From the NCBI RefSeq assembly GCF_010233585.1, contig NZ_CP045997.1, positions 4,653,251 through 4,717,250 on the forward strand: a stretch of DNA of 64,000 nucleotides. The letters run 5' to 3'. This document shows, piece after piece, positions 1-7,274 of the stretch. The notes under the pieces were generated by a model. That model saw nothing but the letters and a program-made list of their open reading frames with translations, did no database searches and was not told the DNA's origin. Position 1 is the stretch's first letter, and every line of letters begins with the position of its first letter. A program made the position numbers and the translations under genes. This stretch comes from Spirosoma endbachense. GTDB taxonomy: Bacteria > Bacteroidota > Bacteroidia > Cytophagales > Spirosomataceae.

Positions 1-39
1 GGTTGGCTAAGAATGCGTAGATAGCTGGCAATAGTTCGG

Positions 40-103
40 TTCAGGACAGAGGCACAAAGGGGACAGCGTATTATCTCTGTTCTCTTTGTGCCTCTGTCCT
101 GAA
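40..103. repeat. Long inverted repeat upstream of the sugar dehydrogenase
   Basis: Positions 40-59 and 84-103 are perfect 20-bp inverted repeats around a 24-nt spacer. The arm contains AGGACAGAGGCAC, which resembles the outer end and the GGCAC core of the palindromes near 5.4, 13.1, 15.3, 56.4 and 58.6 kb. The spacer itself can pair partly (GGACAG with CTGTT). The upstream gene is outside the window, so it could be a terminator for that gene or a member of the dispersed palindrome family; there is no clear T-tract. Confidence 0.7.
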
Positions 104-239
104 AATCAACTACATTAGGGTGTTTTATTGGCCGATCAACCTATACTTTATATACGATTACGCACAAATACCATCAGATAATTCAATCATTTCTAAAGTA
201 TCGCCTGACGAAAGCCTTAAATAACAAACAGCTAACGCC

Positions 240-1592
240 ATGAACAGACCGCAACAGGGAAGCCATAGTCTCACCAGAACGGCATTTTGCTTACAGGTTG
301 TTCTTGTCTACACATTCATGGCAACACACGTATGTGCACAGTCGTTTCCGGCGAATTTCACACAGGTAGCTGTTGCCACGGGTCTAAGTGCCCCAACGAT
401 TGCGGCTTTTTCACCCGATGGGCGAATCTTTGTCGCCCAGCAGAGCGGTCAATTGCGGGTCGTTAAAAACGGGAGTCTATTGCCAACCCCTTTTGTAGAA
501 CTCACGGTTGATGCCAGTGGTGAGCGGGGCTTATTAGGTATTGCCTTCGACCCTGATTTTGCTACTAATCAACACGTATATCTGTACTATACAGTTCCAA
601 CCAGCGGTACGGTTACCGTTCATAACCGGATCAGCCGTTTCACTGTCAGTGGTGATGTGGCTTTGTCTGGCAGTGAATTGATACTTCTGGAGCTGGATGC
701 GCTTAGTGGCGCCACAAACCATAACGGCGGATCGATGGTTTTTGGCGCTGACGGAAAATTGTACATTGGCGTTGGTGAAAATGCCAATCCCGCTAACTCA
801 CAGTATCTGGATAATTATTTAGGGAAGGTTTTACGAATCAATACGGACGGAAGCGTACCCGCCGGAAATCCATATACAAGTGGCTCGGAAGCCAGAAAAC
901 GAATCTGGGCGTATGGATTACGTAACCCATACACGTTGGCCGTGCAACCCGTAACAGGCCGTTTTTTCGTAAATGATGTTGGGCAGGAAACCTGGGAAGA
1001 AATCAACGATGCCAGTACGGGAGGGCTGAATTTTGGGTGGCCTACGGCAGAGGGGACTAGTAGTAATCCGGCCTTTACCAATCCTGTTTTTAAGTATCCC
1101 CATGCTGCCACCGGAAACGAAAATGGCTGTGCCATTACGGGAGGTTCTTTTTATAACCCAACCGAAGCTACTTACCCGGCTTCCTATGTCGGGCGGTACT
1201 TTTATCAGGACTTTTGCAACAACTGGATTAACATGCTTGACTTATCAGGTCCTTCACCGGTCCGGTCAACGTTAGCCTCTGGTCTCCCAGGGTTCTCGGT
1301 AGGTCTAACAGCAGGGATTGATGGTAATTTATATTACCTGAGCCGGGGAACTGGAACGTTGTATGAAATTATCTATACCGCCAACAACATCTGCCAGAGC
1401 CTGAAAGATGGCAACTGGCACGACACTTCGGTCTGGTCATGTGGCAGAATCCCAACGTCTGCCGACAAGACAACTGTGCGTCACGCCGTTACGGTTGCTA
1501 CGAACCAAACTGGTCAGACATTGCGCGTAAGTTACCAGGTTGGCGGACGGGTTTTGTTTGCTGGGGGAGCCCAGTTACGGCTCGGAGAATGA
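240..1592 (+). CDS. Secreted PQQ-dependent sugar (glucose/sorbosone) dehydrogenase-like protein
   Basis: This 450-residue protein starts with a signal peptide (hydrophobic stretch, then THVCAQ near residue 34). It continues as a six-bladed beta-propeller of the soluble glucose/sorbosone dehydrogenase family. Family signatures are visible: GERGLLGIAFDPDF, then HNGGSMVFGADGKLYIGVGE, then RIWAYGLRNPYTLAVQP, and the blade motif DVGQETWEEI. Such enzymes oxidise aldoses or aldehydes in the periplasm using PQQ and calcium. After about residue 385 a different C-terminal segment begins (GNWHDTSVWSCGRIPTSADK). It resembles the surface-protein modules that usually precede a type IX sorting tail, but the protein stops there without one. 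The ATG at 240 is the only start that keeps the signal peptide. Confidence 0.85.
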   Translation: MNRPQQGSHSLTRTAFCLQVVLVYTFMATHVCAQSFPANFTQVAVATGLSAPTIAAFSPDGRIFVAQQSGQLRVVKNGSLLPTPFVELTVDASGERGLLGIAFDPDFATNQHVYLYYTVPTSGTVTVHNRISRFTVSGDVALSGSELILLELDALSGATNHNGGSMVFGADGKLYIGVGENANPANSQYLDNYLGKVLRINTDGSVPAGNPYTSGSEARKRIWAYGLRNPYTLAVQPVTGRFFVNDVGQETWEEINDASTGGLNFGWPTAEGTSSNPAFTNPVFKYPHAATGNENGCAITGGSFYNPTEATYPASYVGRYFYQDFCNNWINMLDLSGPSPVRSTLASGLPGFSVGLTAGIDGNLYYLSRGTGTLYEIIYTANNICQSLKDGNWHDTSVWSCGRIPTSADKTTVRHAVTVATNQTGQTLRVSYQVGGRVLFAGGAQLRLGE

Positions 1593-1713
1593 ACCTACAT
1601 TTATACTTATTATCGTCACTTTTTAAATTCTGAGGGTCTCGTATAGATAAGCCGATGAAACCTTCGAATCTGCACCGGAGTTAACAAGTCAGTTAGTTTA
1701 ACTCAACTCATTC

Positions 1714-2430
1714 ATGGCAGATAGTATAAAAACCGCCCTGATCACAGGCGGCTCCAAGGGAATCGGTTACGGCATTGCCGTGGCATTGATTCAACAGGGT
1801 ATCAAGGTTGCAATAACCAGCCGATCGGAAGAAAGTGCTCGTTCGGCTGCTGATTCACTTAATCAACTTAAACCCGGTAGTGCGATTGGTATTGCTGCCG
1901 ATGTGCGGGATTTAGCTTCTCAGAAGAAGGCCGTTGCCGCTGTTCTGGAGAATTGGAATCAACTCGATTATGTCATCGCCAATGCTGGCGTCGGACATTT
2001 CGCGCCCATTCAGGACTTAACACCCGAGCAATGGCAGGAAACGATCGACATCAATCTGACGGGTGTGTTCTATACGGCCAAAGCAACGATCGATGCATTG
2101 AAAAACACCGAAGGTTACTTCATTACTATTTCGAGTCTGGCCGGAACAAATTTCTTTGAGAAAGGAGCCGCCTATAATGCCAGTAAGTTCGGTCTGGTTG
2201 GATTTTCGCAGGCCATCATGCTCGATCTGCGGAGCGAAGGCATCAAGGTAACAACCATAATGCCCGGTTCGGTAGCTACCTATTTCGACAATCACCAACC
2301 TGACGAAAAAGACGCCTGGAAAATCCAGCCCGAAGATATTGGTCAACTTGTCGTTGATCTGATTCGGATGCCTGCCCGCACCCTGCCCAGCAAGATTGAG
2401 GTTAGACCTAGTCGACCTGGGGGTAAATAA
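1714..2430 (+). CDS. SDR family NAD(P)-dependent oxidoreductase
   Basis: A 238-residue classical short-chain dehydrogenase, a cytosolic Rossmann-fold enzyme of about the usual family length. The nucleotide-binding motif TGGSKGIG is at residues 11-18, NAGVG at 90-94, the catalytic serine at 140/141, and YNASK with Tyr154 and Lys158. It resembles the FabG/3-ketoacyl-reductase-like group, but the substrate cannot be read from the sequence. It stands alone, about 120 bp after the sugar dehydrogenase on the same strand and convergent with the ankyrin gene. No second domain or targeting signal is seen. Confidence 0.88.
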   Translation: MADSIKTALITGGSKGIGYGIAVALIQQGIKVAITSRSEESARSAADSLNQLKPGSAIGIAADVRDLASQKKAVAAVLENWNQLDYVIANAGVGHFAPIQDLTPEQWQETIDINLTGVFYTAKATIDALKNTEGYFITISSLAGTNFFEKGAAYNASKFGLVGFSQAIMLDLRSEGIKVTTIMPGSVATYFDNHQPDEKDAWKIQPEDIGQLVVDLIRMPARTLPSKIEVRPSRPGGK

Positions 2431-2504
2431 ATGCCAGCTACTGAAGATCAGGTAACTGGGTCAAGCAAGGCAAGCACCTTTAGGTCCAGTTACCTAATCA
2501 ATAC

Positions 2505-3020
2505 TTACTGAAGGAGTTGCAGGGCTTCTTCATTGCCCTGTTGTATAGCAAGATCGAGTGCGGTAAGTCCCCGGATGTCCCGTATTGATGTATCAGCTCC
2601 GTAGTCGAGTAAGAGCTTCACCAGTTGATTCCGACCAAACAACGTAGCGAACATCAATGCAGTGCCGCCATTCCCGTTTTGGCTGTTGAGATCAGCTCCA
2701 TATTCAATCAGCATCCGGGCAATCTCAGCGTATCCTTTAAACGAAACACCCATTAAGGCCGTATTTCCACTAACGTCCTGAACATTCACATCGGCACCTG
2801 CCTCCAGCAATGTTCTGGTGGCCTCAATATGCCCATCATAGGCAGCCACAATTAATGGTGTAAAGCCTTTGCCGTCCTGCAAATTTACATCGATCTGATC
2901 ATCGATCAGTTGCTTTATGTAGGCGACATCGCCCTTTCGGGCAGCGTCAAAAAAGAGATCTTCGGGTCGGGCTGAATAAAAAGTCATCCTGTCAGAGCGT
3001 TGAGTTGTTGAACCATTCAT
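2505..3020 (-). CDS. Ankyrin-repeat protein
   Basis: This 171-residue protein is almost entirely ankyrin repeats. Four to five units are visible from about residue 25 to the end, with the hallmarks GFTPLIVAAYDGH, GNTALMGVSFKGY and GGTALMFATLFGR, each followed by a helix ending in LLLDYGAD-like sequence. Ankyrin repeats mediate protein-protein contacts; the partner is unknown. No signal peptide is evident. An in-frame ATG at residue 12 (MTFYSARPEDLFFDAARKGD) is a good alternative start, because the first 11 residues are not ankyrin-like. It is convergent with the SDR gene. Confidence 0.8.
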   Translation of the reverse strand: MNGSTTQRSDRMTFYSARPEDLFFDAARKGDVAYIKQLIDDQIDVNLQDGKGFTPLIVAAYDGHIEATRTLLEAGADVNVQDVSGNTALMGVSFKGYAEIARMLIEYGADLNSQNGNGGTALMFATLFGRNQLVKLLLDYGADTSIRDIRGLTALDLAIQQGNEEALQLLQ

Positions 3021-3151
3021 CGTGCTGATACCATAACCAGCTACGGGGGCTAAAGTGTTTTTATTGATTCGTGAATTAGTATGGAAATCAGCCGATGAGG
3101 TGTAGGATTGTTAAAGAAATGGTAATGGTTTCTTCAAACGTAAGATGTGGA

Positions 3152-3171
3152 GTCGGTTTCTCAAAACCGAC
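3152..3171. repeat. Palindrome with GTCGGTTT arms
   Basis: Arms at 3152-3159 (GTCGGTTT) and 3164-3171 (AAACCGAC) surround a 4-nt loop. The same core with a GAG/CTC-type loop recurs at 3226-3241, 18426-18475 and 55037-55080, and more loosely at 12928-12991. This identifies a dispersed family. Confidence 0.7.
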
Positions 3172-3225
3172 ACGGCGATGACGGTTCACCGGTTAATTCT
3201 CCAAACCAAGTCTTTCATGCAGATA

Positions 3226-3297
3226 CGGTTTTGAGAAACCGCAGAGGTCAGGTTCTTCAACCTGACCTCACACCAATAACCACTAACCTGACCTCAC
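3226..3297. repeat. Compound palindrome: CGGTTTTGAGAAACCG plus AGGTCAGGTT hairpin
   Basis: CGGTTTTGAGAAACCG at about 3226-3241 is followed by an 11-bp-arm hairpin at 3244-3254/3259-3269 (GAGGTCAGGTT, loop CTTC). A direct copy of the right arm (AACCTGACCTCAC) lies near 3285-3297. The second hairpin is the same as the one at 54929-54968, where the loop is the complementary GAAG, i.e. the element is present in the opposite orientation. Confidence 0.75.
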
Positions 3298-3530
3298 GTC
3301 AATACCCTTTAAACGGCCTTAAAGCGGGCAGCCATCTCATCAACTTACCGATTTAATCTCCACCAATAACGATTCAATAGGCTTGCAGTCTGTCAGTAAT
3401 TCTATGCGACATTGTGATGCATCAAAGAACGTCTAATTAGCTTACCTTTAGATGATTGTTTGCTCGACAATGGTTTTTTGAAAGGTCTTTTTTTAGAATT
3501 ACGCTGAACACCGATTTAATTGACAGAACT

Positions 3531-4529
3531 ATGCCCGACTCTTTCCAATTAAGCGCTCTGTTCTTTGTACTGCTACAACTGATTTTCACCCAATCGATCC
3601 AGGCGCAGGATCTCACAAACAAAACGGGTAAAATTGCATTCCAGTTAACGGAAACAGGGCTAATTACCGAGGGCGTTGCTTATGAAGCCAGCACAGGAAC
3701 GTTTTACATAGGCAGTGTCTATAAACGTAAAATTATCAGCTACAATCAGCAAACGGGAGAGAAACCCTTTTCACTGCCCGCCGATAGCCTGTGGGGTGTT
3801 TTCGGTATGAAGGTAGACGGTGTCCGTGGGATTCTTTGGGCTTGCAGCTCAACGTTACCGCAGGCAATTGGGAGTACGGCGTCAACGGATGGTCAGTCGT
3901 CACTTGTCGCGTATGATTTGAAAGCCAAACAGCTTTTGCACACCTATACCGTTGCTTCGGATGGTAAACCGCATCTATTAGGCGACCTGACCGTAACTAA
4001 AAACGGAACCGTTTACAGCACAGACAGCCGAACACCTTCACTATACCGACTGGTTGCCGGAGAACAAATGATAACGCGTTTTTTAACGGATAGTCTGTTT
4101 TACTCCCTGCAGGGATTAGCCCTGTCAGACGATGAGCAAACGCTCTATGTTGCCGATTATCGGCGAGGGCCGCTGGCGATCAATCTGGCAACGAAACTGG
4201 TAACAAAACTTGCCTGGCCGGCCGGAGCCGATCTGAGCGGCATAGATGGTATGTATTATTACAAAAACAGCCTGATAGCGATTCAGAACCGCTCGAAACC
4301 CTATAAAGTCAGTCGGCTCTACCTATCCCAAACAGCTAAAGTCATTGAACGGGTCGACTCGTTGATTGCAGGTCATCCGCTCATGACTGAACCAACCTTA
4401 GGAGTCGTGGCCGGATCACAATTTTATTTCATTGCCAACAGTCAGTGGGATGCCTTCGATAATGCGGGTAAGCCTGTCCCGAATTATCCGGCACAAAAAC
4501 CAACGATACTCGTTCTGGCACTGGATTGA
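3531..4529 (+). CDS. Secreted SMP-30/gluconolactonase-like beta-propeller protein
   Basis: I place the start at the ATG at 3531, which gives 332 residues and a clean signal peptide (MPDSFQLSALFFVLLQLIFT, cleavage after IQAQ). An upstream in-frame ATG at 3456 would add 25 residues that disrupt the signal. The mature protein has propeller-like repeats: GVAYEASTGTFYIGSVYKRKI, LTVTKNGTVYSTDSR, GLALSDDEQTLYVADYRRG, GIDGMYYYKNSLIAIQN. These are typical of SMP-30/gluconolactonase/LRE-like proteins. Lactone hydrolysis is the family activity, but metal ligands cannot be assigned with confidence, so the substrate is unknown. It is a monocistronic gene, convergent with the GNAT gene. Confidence 0.7.
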   Translation: MPDSFQLSALFFVLLQLIFTQSIQAQDLTNKTGKIAFQLTETGLITEGVAYEASTGTFYIGSVYKRKIISYNQQTGEKPFSLPADSLWGVFGMKVDGVRGILWACSSTLPQAIGSTASTDGQSSLVAYDLKAKQLLHTYTVASDGKPHLLGDLTVTKNGTVYSTDSRTPSLYRLVAGEQMITRFLTDSLFYSLQGLALSDDEQTLYVADYRRGPLAINLATKLVTKLAWPAGADLSGIDGMYYYKNSLIAIQNRSKPYKVSRLYLSQTAKVIERVDSLIAGHPLMTEPTLGVVAGSQFYFIANSQWDAFDNAGKPVPNYPAQKPTILVLALD

Positions 4530-4565
4530 TTAATTTAAGCTAATTATCTGGTTTACAGGACCAGT

Positions 4566-5372
4566 TTACCGCAGCGTTTCAGCCACTGTATCATAAACCT
4601 GCACGGTTCCAACTTCCACAAATCCGGCACGTTTATAGATTCCCAGCCCATCGGCCGATGCCTGCAAAACCACCTGCCTGGCTGATTGACGGTGGGCTTC
4701 CCCAAGCAGGTAATCAAACATATGCGATCCAAATCCATGACCGCGCCAGTCGGGCCGGGTAGCTATATCATAGATCCCCGCTGATTCATCATCCAGAAAT
4801 AACGTTCCCGTTGTCACAATCTTCCCCTCATACTCACCCAGGTAAAAACGCATGGGCTGCGTTGGCACATGTACACGACTGATGAGTTGGTAGTATTGCC
4901 GAATCTGGTCGGCTTCCGGTGAGTCGCCGAAGAGTTCGGCAATCACGTCGGCAAACTGGTCGTATTCGTCCGGTGATTGTATTCCCCGAATAAGCAATGG
5001 ATTGTTACTGGCCGGGTTAATCGGACGAGTGCGTAAATTCAGCCACATCGCCACGTTGGTTTCATCACGAACCAGATCATAATAATGGAGTAATGTTGCC
5101 AGTTCAGGATTGACTAGATCATCCCAACACCAGAATGCCAGTGGAAACCGTTTTCGGCTAAACTCGCTCACTCTGTTTTCAAAAAGATCAGCTAACGACG
5201 CAAACTTCGTGGTTTTTGGAATAACTACATTGAATGTGTCACTAGGCAATCCGCAATCAACCACCGTAAATGTCTCCGTGTCAGCGACATGCATACCCGG
5301 AAGCAATCGGGCAAAGTAGGTCGCTTTGGCGATAAAATTTCTGCGAACGATCGTACTCAGCTTGTGGTCCAT
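4566..5372 (-). CDS. GNAT family N-acetyltransferase
   Basis: A 268-residue protein. The GNAT fold is in the C-terminal half: YLGEYEGKIVTTGTLFLDDESAGIYDIATRPDWRG is the usual beta4 strand, followed by the acetyl-CoA pyrophosphate loop RGHGFGSHMFDYLL (about residues 210-223) and GIYKRAGFVEVG near the C terminus. The N-terminal 110 residues have a different fold and may be a second, degenerate GNAT domain, as in many two-domain acetyltransferases. The acceptor is unknown. The start at 5372 is followed by a plausible soluble N terminus. A very long palindrome lies just upstream. Confidence 0.82.
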   Translation of the reverse strand: MDHKLSTIVRRNFIAKATYFARLLPGMHVADTETFTVVDCGLPSDTFNVVIPKTTKFASLADLFENRVSEFSRKRFPLAFWCWDDLVNPELATLLHYYDLVRDETNVAMWLNLRTRPINPASNNPLLIRGIQSPDEYDQFADVIAELFGDSPEADQIRQYYQLISRVHVPTQPMRFYLGEYEGKIVTTGTLFLDDESAGIYDIATRPDWRGHGFGSHMFDYLLGEAHRQSARQVVLQASADGLGIYKRAGFVEVGTVQVYDTVAETLR

Positions 5373-5395
5373 ACAATTTATTGGGCTACTTTTCC

Positions 5396-5495
5396 AGGAC
5401 TTTCGCTCAGAGGTGGCTCAGATGCGTGCCACGGTTACAGATGCCGTTGCTAACAACCGTGGCACGCATCTGAACCACCTCTGAGCGAAAGTCCT
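5396..5495. repeat. 100-bp palindrome with 41-bp arms (GTGCCACGG family)
   Basis: Arms are 5396-5436 and 5455-5495 with a single mismatch over 41 bp and an 18-nt loop. The outer end reads AGGACTTTCGC and the inner end GTGCCACGGTT. Both sequences recur in the elements at 13113, 15271, 56420 and 58591. It sits between divergent genes (GNAT on minus, GH105 on plus), so it cannot be a terminator for either neighbour in the usual sense. Confidence 0.9.
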
Positions 5496-5801
5496 ATATT
5501 CTTTTCTGGTTAAAGCATAGCTTTAGTTTGTCTTAGAAACTGAACGATAGGTTTTATGAATTACGTCCGTATTTGTGTATGTGTGTTTTCGACTGAGCCA
5601 TGTGAAAAGCCCAAATTTTGAGCAGAAAATCAACGGATGCAGTACGATAATTCCTGAATTGTTGGAATTTGCGGATGAACGGGTATAACTTCTGCATGAG
5701 TAACATTCATACCACAGAGTATCTACCCGTTCAATCGGGCTTTTAGGTAAGCTACTCAAAATTACCAGCCAGTATTTATACTCAAATTTCTTATTGATTC
5801 T

Positions 5802-7172
5802 ATGACAAGACTCGCTAAACGATCTACGGCCACCCTGCTCTGTGCACTGATTACGTCGACACTAGTTGTTGGACAGGCCACTCCTCCTAAAGCGAATGAT
5901 TCGACAACACCACTTCATCTGCTTCAGCCCGACTACCCGGTTCCCTACGGGCAGCCTCGCGTCGATGAAGTAACGAAAGTAATAAACCGCGTTTATGAGT
6001 ATCTGGAGGCCAATACACCCACCCAAATCATTGACCGCCAGAGCGGTCAGGAGATAACTAATCTGGCAACATTCAATCCCAATGCGGTTATCAAACCCGG
6101 CGACTTTCGGTTAACCAGTTACGAATGGGGCGTTACGTATGCTGGTATGTTACTGGCGAGCGAAGCTACCGGCGATTCCCGCTATGCCGAGTACACCAAT
6201 AAACGGCTGGCATTTTTGGCTGGCCTGATTCCGTATTTTCGTGATCAGGTAAAGGCCGATCCAAACGCCAACACATCCCTGCGACCCATGCTGGCCCCCC
6301 ACGCGCTGGATGATGCAGGGGCCATGTGCGCGGCCATGATCAAAGCGGCTCGTGCCGGTGGCATAAAAACCGATCTTCGGCCCCAGATCAATACTTATAT
6401 CGACTACATTACCAAAAAGGAATTTCGGCTGCCCGATGGAACGCTGGCCCGCAATCGCCCCCAACCGAACACACTCTGGCTCGATGACCTGTTCATGAGC
6501 GTTCCGGCTCTGGCGCAGATGGGAAAACTCACCGGCGACCGAGCCTACTATGATGAAGCCGTTAAACAGGTAGTCCAATTCTCCAAACGGATGTTTAACA
6601 AGGAGAAAGGCCTATACATGCATGGCTGGGTCGAAGGAATGACCGTACACCCCGAGTTTCACTGGGCGAGAGCGAATGGATGGGGAATTATGACCGCCGT
6701 TGAGCTGCTGGATGTTTTACCAGAAAATCATCCGGGCCGCGCTGCGGTGCTTGACCTGTTACGTGCCCATGCCCGTGGATTGGCGGCCTGCCAGTCGGGT
6801 TCGGGCTTCTGGCATCAACTGCTGGATCGCAACGACTCCTATTTAGAAACATCGGCCACGGCTATTTATGTGTATTCCATTGCCAGAGCCATCAACCGGG
6901 GCTGGCTCGATCCACTGGCTTACGCGCCAATGGCGTTGCTTGGCTGGAATGCTGTTTCTACCAAGGTTACTGATAAAGGGCAGGTAGATGGCACCTGTGT
7001 TGGAACCGGTATGGGATTCGATCCGGCTTTTTATTATCACCGGCCCATTAATCTGTATGCAGCTCACGGCTACGGCCCCGTATTGCTCGCTGGCGCTGAA
7101 GTGATTAATCTGATCAAAAAGAAAACATTCGAGATTAACGACAGCTCGCTACAGCTAACCCAAAAAAAGTAA
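5802..7172 (+). CDS. GH105 unsaturated rhamnogalacturonyl hydrolase, secreted
   Basis: A 456-residue protein with a signal peptide (residues 1-25, ending VVGQ) and an (alpha/alpha)6-barrel of glycoside hydrolase family 105. These enzymes hydrate the double bond of unsaturated galacturonic acid left at the non-reducing end of lyase products, releasing 5-keto-4-deoxyuronate. Visible motifs are HALDDAGA (167-174), LWLDDLFMSVPALAQ (225-239) in which Asp228 matches the catalytic aspartate of YteR-type enzymes, HPEFHWARANGWG (283-295), and GTGMGFDPAFYYHRP near the C terminus. The product feeds KduI/KduD encoded at 13.4-15.2 kb. Xylan-type GH105 or related GH88 activity is less likely but not excluded. 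Confidence 0.9.
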   Translation: MTRLAKRSTATLLCALITSTLVVGQATPPKANDSTTPLHLLQPDYPVPYGQPRVDEVTKVINRVYEYLEANTPTQIIDRQSGQEITNLATFNPNAVIKPGDFRLTSYEWGVTYAGMLLASEATGDSRYAEYTNKRLAFLAGLIPYFRDQVKADPNANTSLRPMLAPHALDDAGAMCAAMIKAARAGGIKTDLRPQINTYIDYITKKEFRLPDGTLARNRPQPNTLWLDDLFMSVPALAQMGKLTGDRAYYDEAVKQVVQFSKRMFNKEKGLYMHGWVEGMTVHPEFHWARANGWGIMTAVELLDVLPENHPGRAAVLDLLRAHARGLAACQSGSGFWHQLLDRNDSYLETSATAIYVYSIARAINRGWLDPLAYAPMALLGWNAVSTKVTDKGQVDGTCVGTGMGFDPAFYYHRPINLYAAHGYGPVLLAGAEVINLIKKKTFEINDSSLQLTQKK

Positions 7173-7274
7173 TCCGGCAAATTAGTAGTCAAAAAAGACC
7201 AATTCCCCGTTTATCCCACCACAATTAACCAGTTTAACTGCGTAACTTGCTACTTATACTTTTCAGTTATCAAC

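Larger units (their letters stand above)
3021..3530. other. 510-bp gene-free region rich in palindromic repeats
   Basis: No convincing gene lies between the ankyrin gene and the SMP-30-like gene. The stretch is upstream of both, which are divergent. It holds the palindromes at 3152-3171, 3226-3241 and 3244-3269 and a further direct copy of AACCTGACCTCAC near 3285. The only reading frame (3147-3356) runs through these repeats and is considered spurious. Confidence 0.7.

Noticed and set aside
3147..3356. 69-codon plus-strand frame over the repeat region
   Set aside because: It is made almost wholly of the palindromic repeats (GTCGGTTT and AGGTCAGGTT elements) and has no family resemblance or gene context.
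5523..5759. 78-codon minus-strand frame upstream of the GH105 gene
   Set aside because: Unusual composition (many Ser, Thr, Cys), no signal or motif, and it occupies the likely promoter region of GH105.
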